Shown here piece by piece: positions 62,405 through 64,000 of a stretch of 64,000 bases of DNA (position 1 is its first letter; each line of letters begins with the position of its first letter). Under the pieces are notes generated by a model. The model saw only the letters and a program-made list of their open reading frames with translations. It had not been told where the DNA came from and made no database searches. The DNA is taken from assembly GCA_019637975.1 (NCBI GenBank), contig JAHBUR010000020.1, positions 1 to 64,000 on the forward strand, given 5' to 3'. The translations under genes and the position numbers were made by a program. The stretch is from Bacteroidota bacterium. GTDB taxonomy: Bacteria > Bacteroidota > Ignavibacteria > UBA10030 > UBA6906.

Positions 62405-63553
62405 ATGAAAGCAAAACTCGCACTCGAAAACGGCACAATTCTGTCCGGCGAAGCATTCGGAGCCGAAGGGGAAACCACAGGGGAAGTTGTTTTTAACACA
62501 AGCCTTTCCGGCTACCAGGAGATCTTCTCCGATCCTTCGTATTCAGGCCAGATTGTCACGATGACCTATCCACTCATCGGTAACTACGGCATCAATGCGG
62601 ATGATGTGGAATCTCCTGTGCCCCAGGTTGCCGGCGTTATTGTGAAGGAATACTTCGACTATCACAGCAATTTCCGCGCGTCGGAAAGTCTCGGTTCGTG
62701 GCTGAAACGGCACAATGTTGTGGCCGTTCAGGGACTTGATACCCGAATGATCACAAGAATGATACGAACGTTCGGCGCCATGCGCGGCATTCTCTCGACC
62801 GCGGACATGGATGATCAGCGGTTGATGATGAAGGTGAAGGGCGCGCCGGAAATGACGGGCCTCGATTTGACGAGGGTCGTTTCCTGCAAGGAACCGTACA
62901 AGTGGGATGAAATGGATAAAACTCCCTTCATTCTCAAACCAATCACCAACGGCTCGACCAACGGGAAGCGCTTCAAGGTTGTTGCGTACGATTGCGGCAT
63001 CAAGCAGAATATCATGCGCCGCTTGACGAGCTACGGCTGTGATGTGACAGTTGTTCCGGCTCTTCATCCTGCCGAAGAGGTTCTTGCCATGAATCCCGAC
63101 GGCATTTTTGTGTCGAACGGGCCGGGAGATCCTGCTGCCGTCAAGAAAGCAATTCAGAATCTCAAAACACTAATCGGCAAGAAACCGATTTTCGGTATTT
63201 GTCTCGGACATCAGTTGCTTGCGCTTGCGTTCAATGCAAAGACGTTCAAACTGAAGTTCGGACATCGTGGTGGAAACCATCCTGTCAAAAATCTTCTCAC
63301 GCAAAGAATAGAAATCACATCGCAGAATCACGGATTTGCCGTCGATCCAGCAACACTCGACCCGAACATACTTGACGTTACGCACGTGAACCTGAATGAC
63401 GGAACCAACGAAGGGTTTCGTCACAAGAAGATTCCTGTGTTCTCGGTACAATATCACCCGGAAGCCTCGCCCGGTCCGCACGACAGCGACTACCTCTTTG
63501 CCGATTTCGTGGAGATGATGAAGACGGGCGAGCCGGTGGCTGCTCGCTTGTAG
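62405..63553 (+). CDS. carA: Carbamoyl-phosphate synthase small subunit (glutaminase)
   Basis: Releases ammonia from glutamine for CarB, giving carbamoyl phosphate for pyrimidines and arginine. 382 residues; N-terminal CPSase_sm_chain domain ([19 protein letters not shown]) and class I amidotransferase domain with VSNGPGDP, nucleophile Cys266 in [13 protein letters not shown], and the His/Glu pair in [18 protein letters not shown]. The carB gene is not in the window. First gene after the btuB terminator. Confidence 0.96.
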   Translation: MKAKLALENGTILSGEAFGAEGETTGEVVFNTSLSGYQEIFSDPSYSGQIVTMTYPLIGNYGINADDVESPVPQVAGVIVKEYFDYHSNFRASESLGSWLKRHNVVAVQGLDTRMITRMIRTFGAMRGILSTADMDDQRLMMKVKGAPEMTGLDLTRVVSCKEPYKWDEMDKTPFILKPITNGSTNGKRFKVVAYDCGIKQNIMRRLTSYGCDVTVVPALHPAEEVLAMNPDGIFVSNGPGDPAAVKKAIQNLKTLIGKKPIFGICLGHQLLALAFNAKTFKLKFGHRGGNHPVKNLLTQRIEITSQNHGFAVDPATLDPNILDVTHVNLNDGTNEGFRHKKIPVFSVQYHPEASPGPHDSDYLFADFVEMMKTGEPVAARL

Positions 63554-63600
63554 CGCAATCCGGTTGGAATACTGCTTTCGGTACTACACACACATTCTGA

Positions 63601-64000
63601 ATGGTATCAATTGAAATAGTTGGGGGGGATACTATCCCGACAGTTGTTCGCGGGTCCGGAACGGTCTCGCTGGACATTGTCACAGACTCCCGCGGTTTTG
63701 ATGCGCTTGAAAACGAATGGAACACGCTTCTCGAACGCTGTGAAGCATCCGTGTATCAAACGTTCGAATGGCAGCGGACGTGGTGGAACCATTTCGGGGA
63801 AGTGAATTCCGACGCGACGCTTCACCTGATTGTTGTCCGTCGTGACGGCGAGGTAGGCGGCATCGCCCCATTCTTTGTCGAACGCGTACGCACACTGGGC
63901 ATCGTGGGCCACCGGCGTTTGTCGTTCCTTGCTCAGGGGCCATCGGACTATCTCAATGTTCTTTTTCCCAGAGGGGAAGAAGCGGAATGTGCGGAACGAG
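63601..64000 (+). CDS. GNAT-type (CelD/BioF2-like) acetyltransferase, 3' end outside window
   Basis: Open from ATG at 63601 to the window end, 133 codons, no stop. The stretch VTDSRGFDALENEWNTLLERC, YQTFEWQRTWWNHFG and LIVVRRDGEVGGIAPFF is typical of the N-terminal half of CelD/BcsL (BioF2-like) GNAT proteins, which act in cell-surface polysaccharide or peptidoglycan-related acylation. The start is inferred; no strong SD. 47 bp after carA on the same strand. Confidence 0.7.
   Translation, partial: MVSIEIVGGDTIPTVVRGSGTVSLDIVTDSRGFDALENEWNTLLERCEASVYQTFEWQRTWWNHFGEVNSDATLHLIVVRRDGEVGGIAPFFVERVRTLGIVGHRRLSFLAQGPSDYLNVLFPRGEEAECAER

Noticed and set aside
1-64000. CRISPR arrays, tRNA or rRNA genes, transposase or integrase genes
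   Set aside because: No regularly spaced repeats with spacers, no tRNA T-loop signatures in a cloverleaf context and no transposase/integrase motifs were found on reading through the window.

Overview
The window comes from a Gram-negative bacterium of the Bacteroidota/Chlorobiota/Ignavibacteriota (FCB) group, most likely an Ignavibacteria- or Kryptonia-like lineage. The evidence is a type IX secretion system (PorU, PorV, SprA, PorX), several cargo proteins with T9SS C-terminal sorting domains, UPF0164/PorV-like barrels, an LptF of unusual length typical of that branch, and moderately high GC. No rRNA or tRNA was seen, so the placement is inferred from proteins only.

Layout. (1) 1-8469, minus strand: an operon-like run glgA > gmhB > DNRLRE lipoprotein > outer-membrane protein > glyA > PorV-like barrel > tatC > polyprenyl synthase (cut by the window edge). 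(2) 8470-33629: T9SS region. A 240-nt structured leader precedes porU-porV, then a degenerate M6 metallopeptidase cargo, a small antitoxin-like protein, a protease/propeller/barrel fusion and a DUF5683 protein on the plus strand. lptF-lptG lie on the minus strand, then sprA (interrupted by frameshifts near 30140-30185) and porX on the plus strand. (3) 33626-41459, plus strand: housekeeping genes tsaE-tsaB-accD-arginase-panC-nucleotidyltransferase, then a small exported protein, a LytR_C protein, rsfS and argS. (4) 41553-47341: an accessory stretch with DUF2283, two unlike DUF72 genes, a LexA-like XRE/S24 repressor with its own operators, a MntA/HepT (MNT-HEPN) toxin-antitoxin pair with palindromic operators, DUF3224 and a DUF6602 nuclease-like protein. 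(5) 47500-56625, minus strand: serine-biosynthesis genes (class V aminotransferase, serA, DUF1015) split by two T9SS cargo genes. Those two cargo genes are bracketed by near-identical ~70-75 bp direct repeats. (6) 56991-64000, plus strand: a lipoprotein, a short Asp-box protein, a cobalamin riboswitch controlling btuB and a BtuG-like propeller lipoprotein, then carA and the start of a GNAT/CelD-type gene.

How it fits together: SprA is the outer-membrane translocon, PorV the shuttle, PorU the sortase that attaches cargo to LPS, and PorX the cytoplasmic regulator. LptF/LptG export the LPS needed as anchor. At least three cargo proteins (14196, 48880, 52852) carry the sorting domain. Promoters seen by eye fit TTGACA-17-TATATT rather than the classical Bacteroides type.

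Most interesting: the repeat-bracketed cargo cassette inside the serine operon, the inactive M6 cargo next to porU/porV, the MntA/HepT operator array, the riboswitch/terminator/SD overlap at btuB, and the broken sprA.
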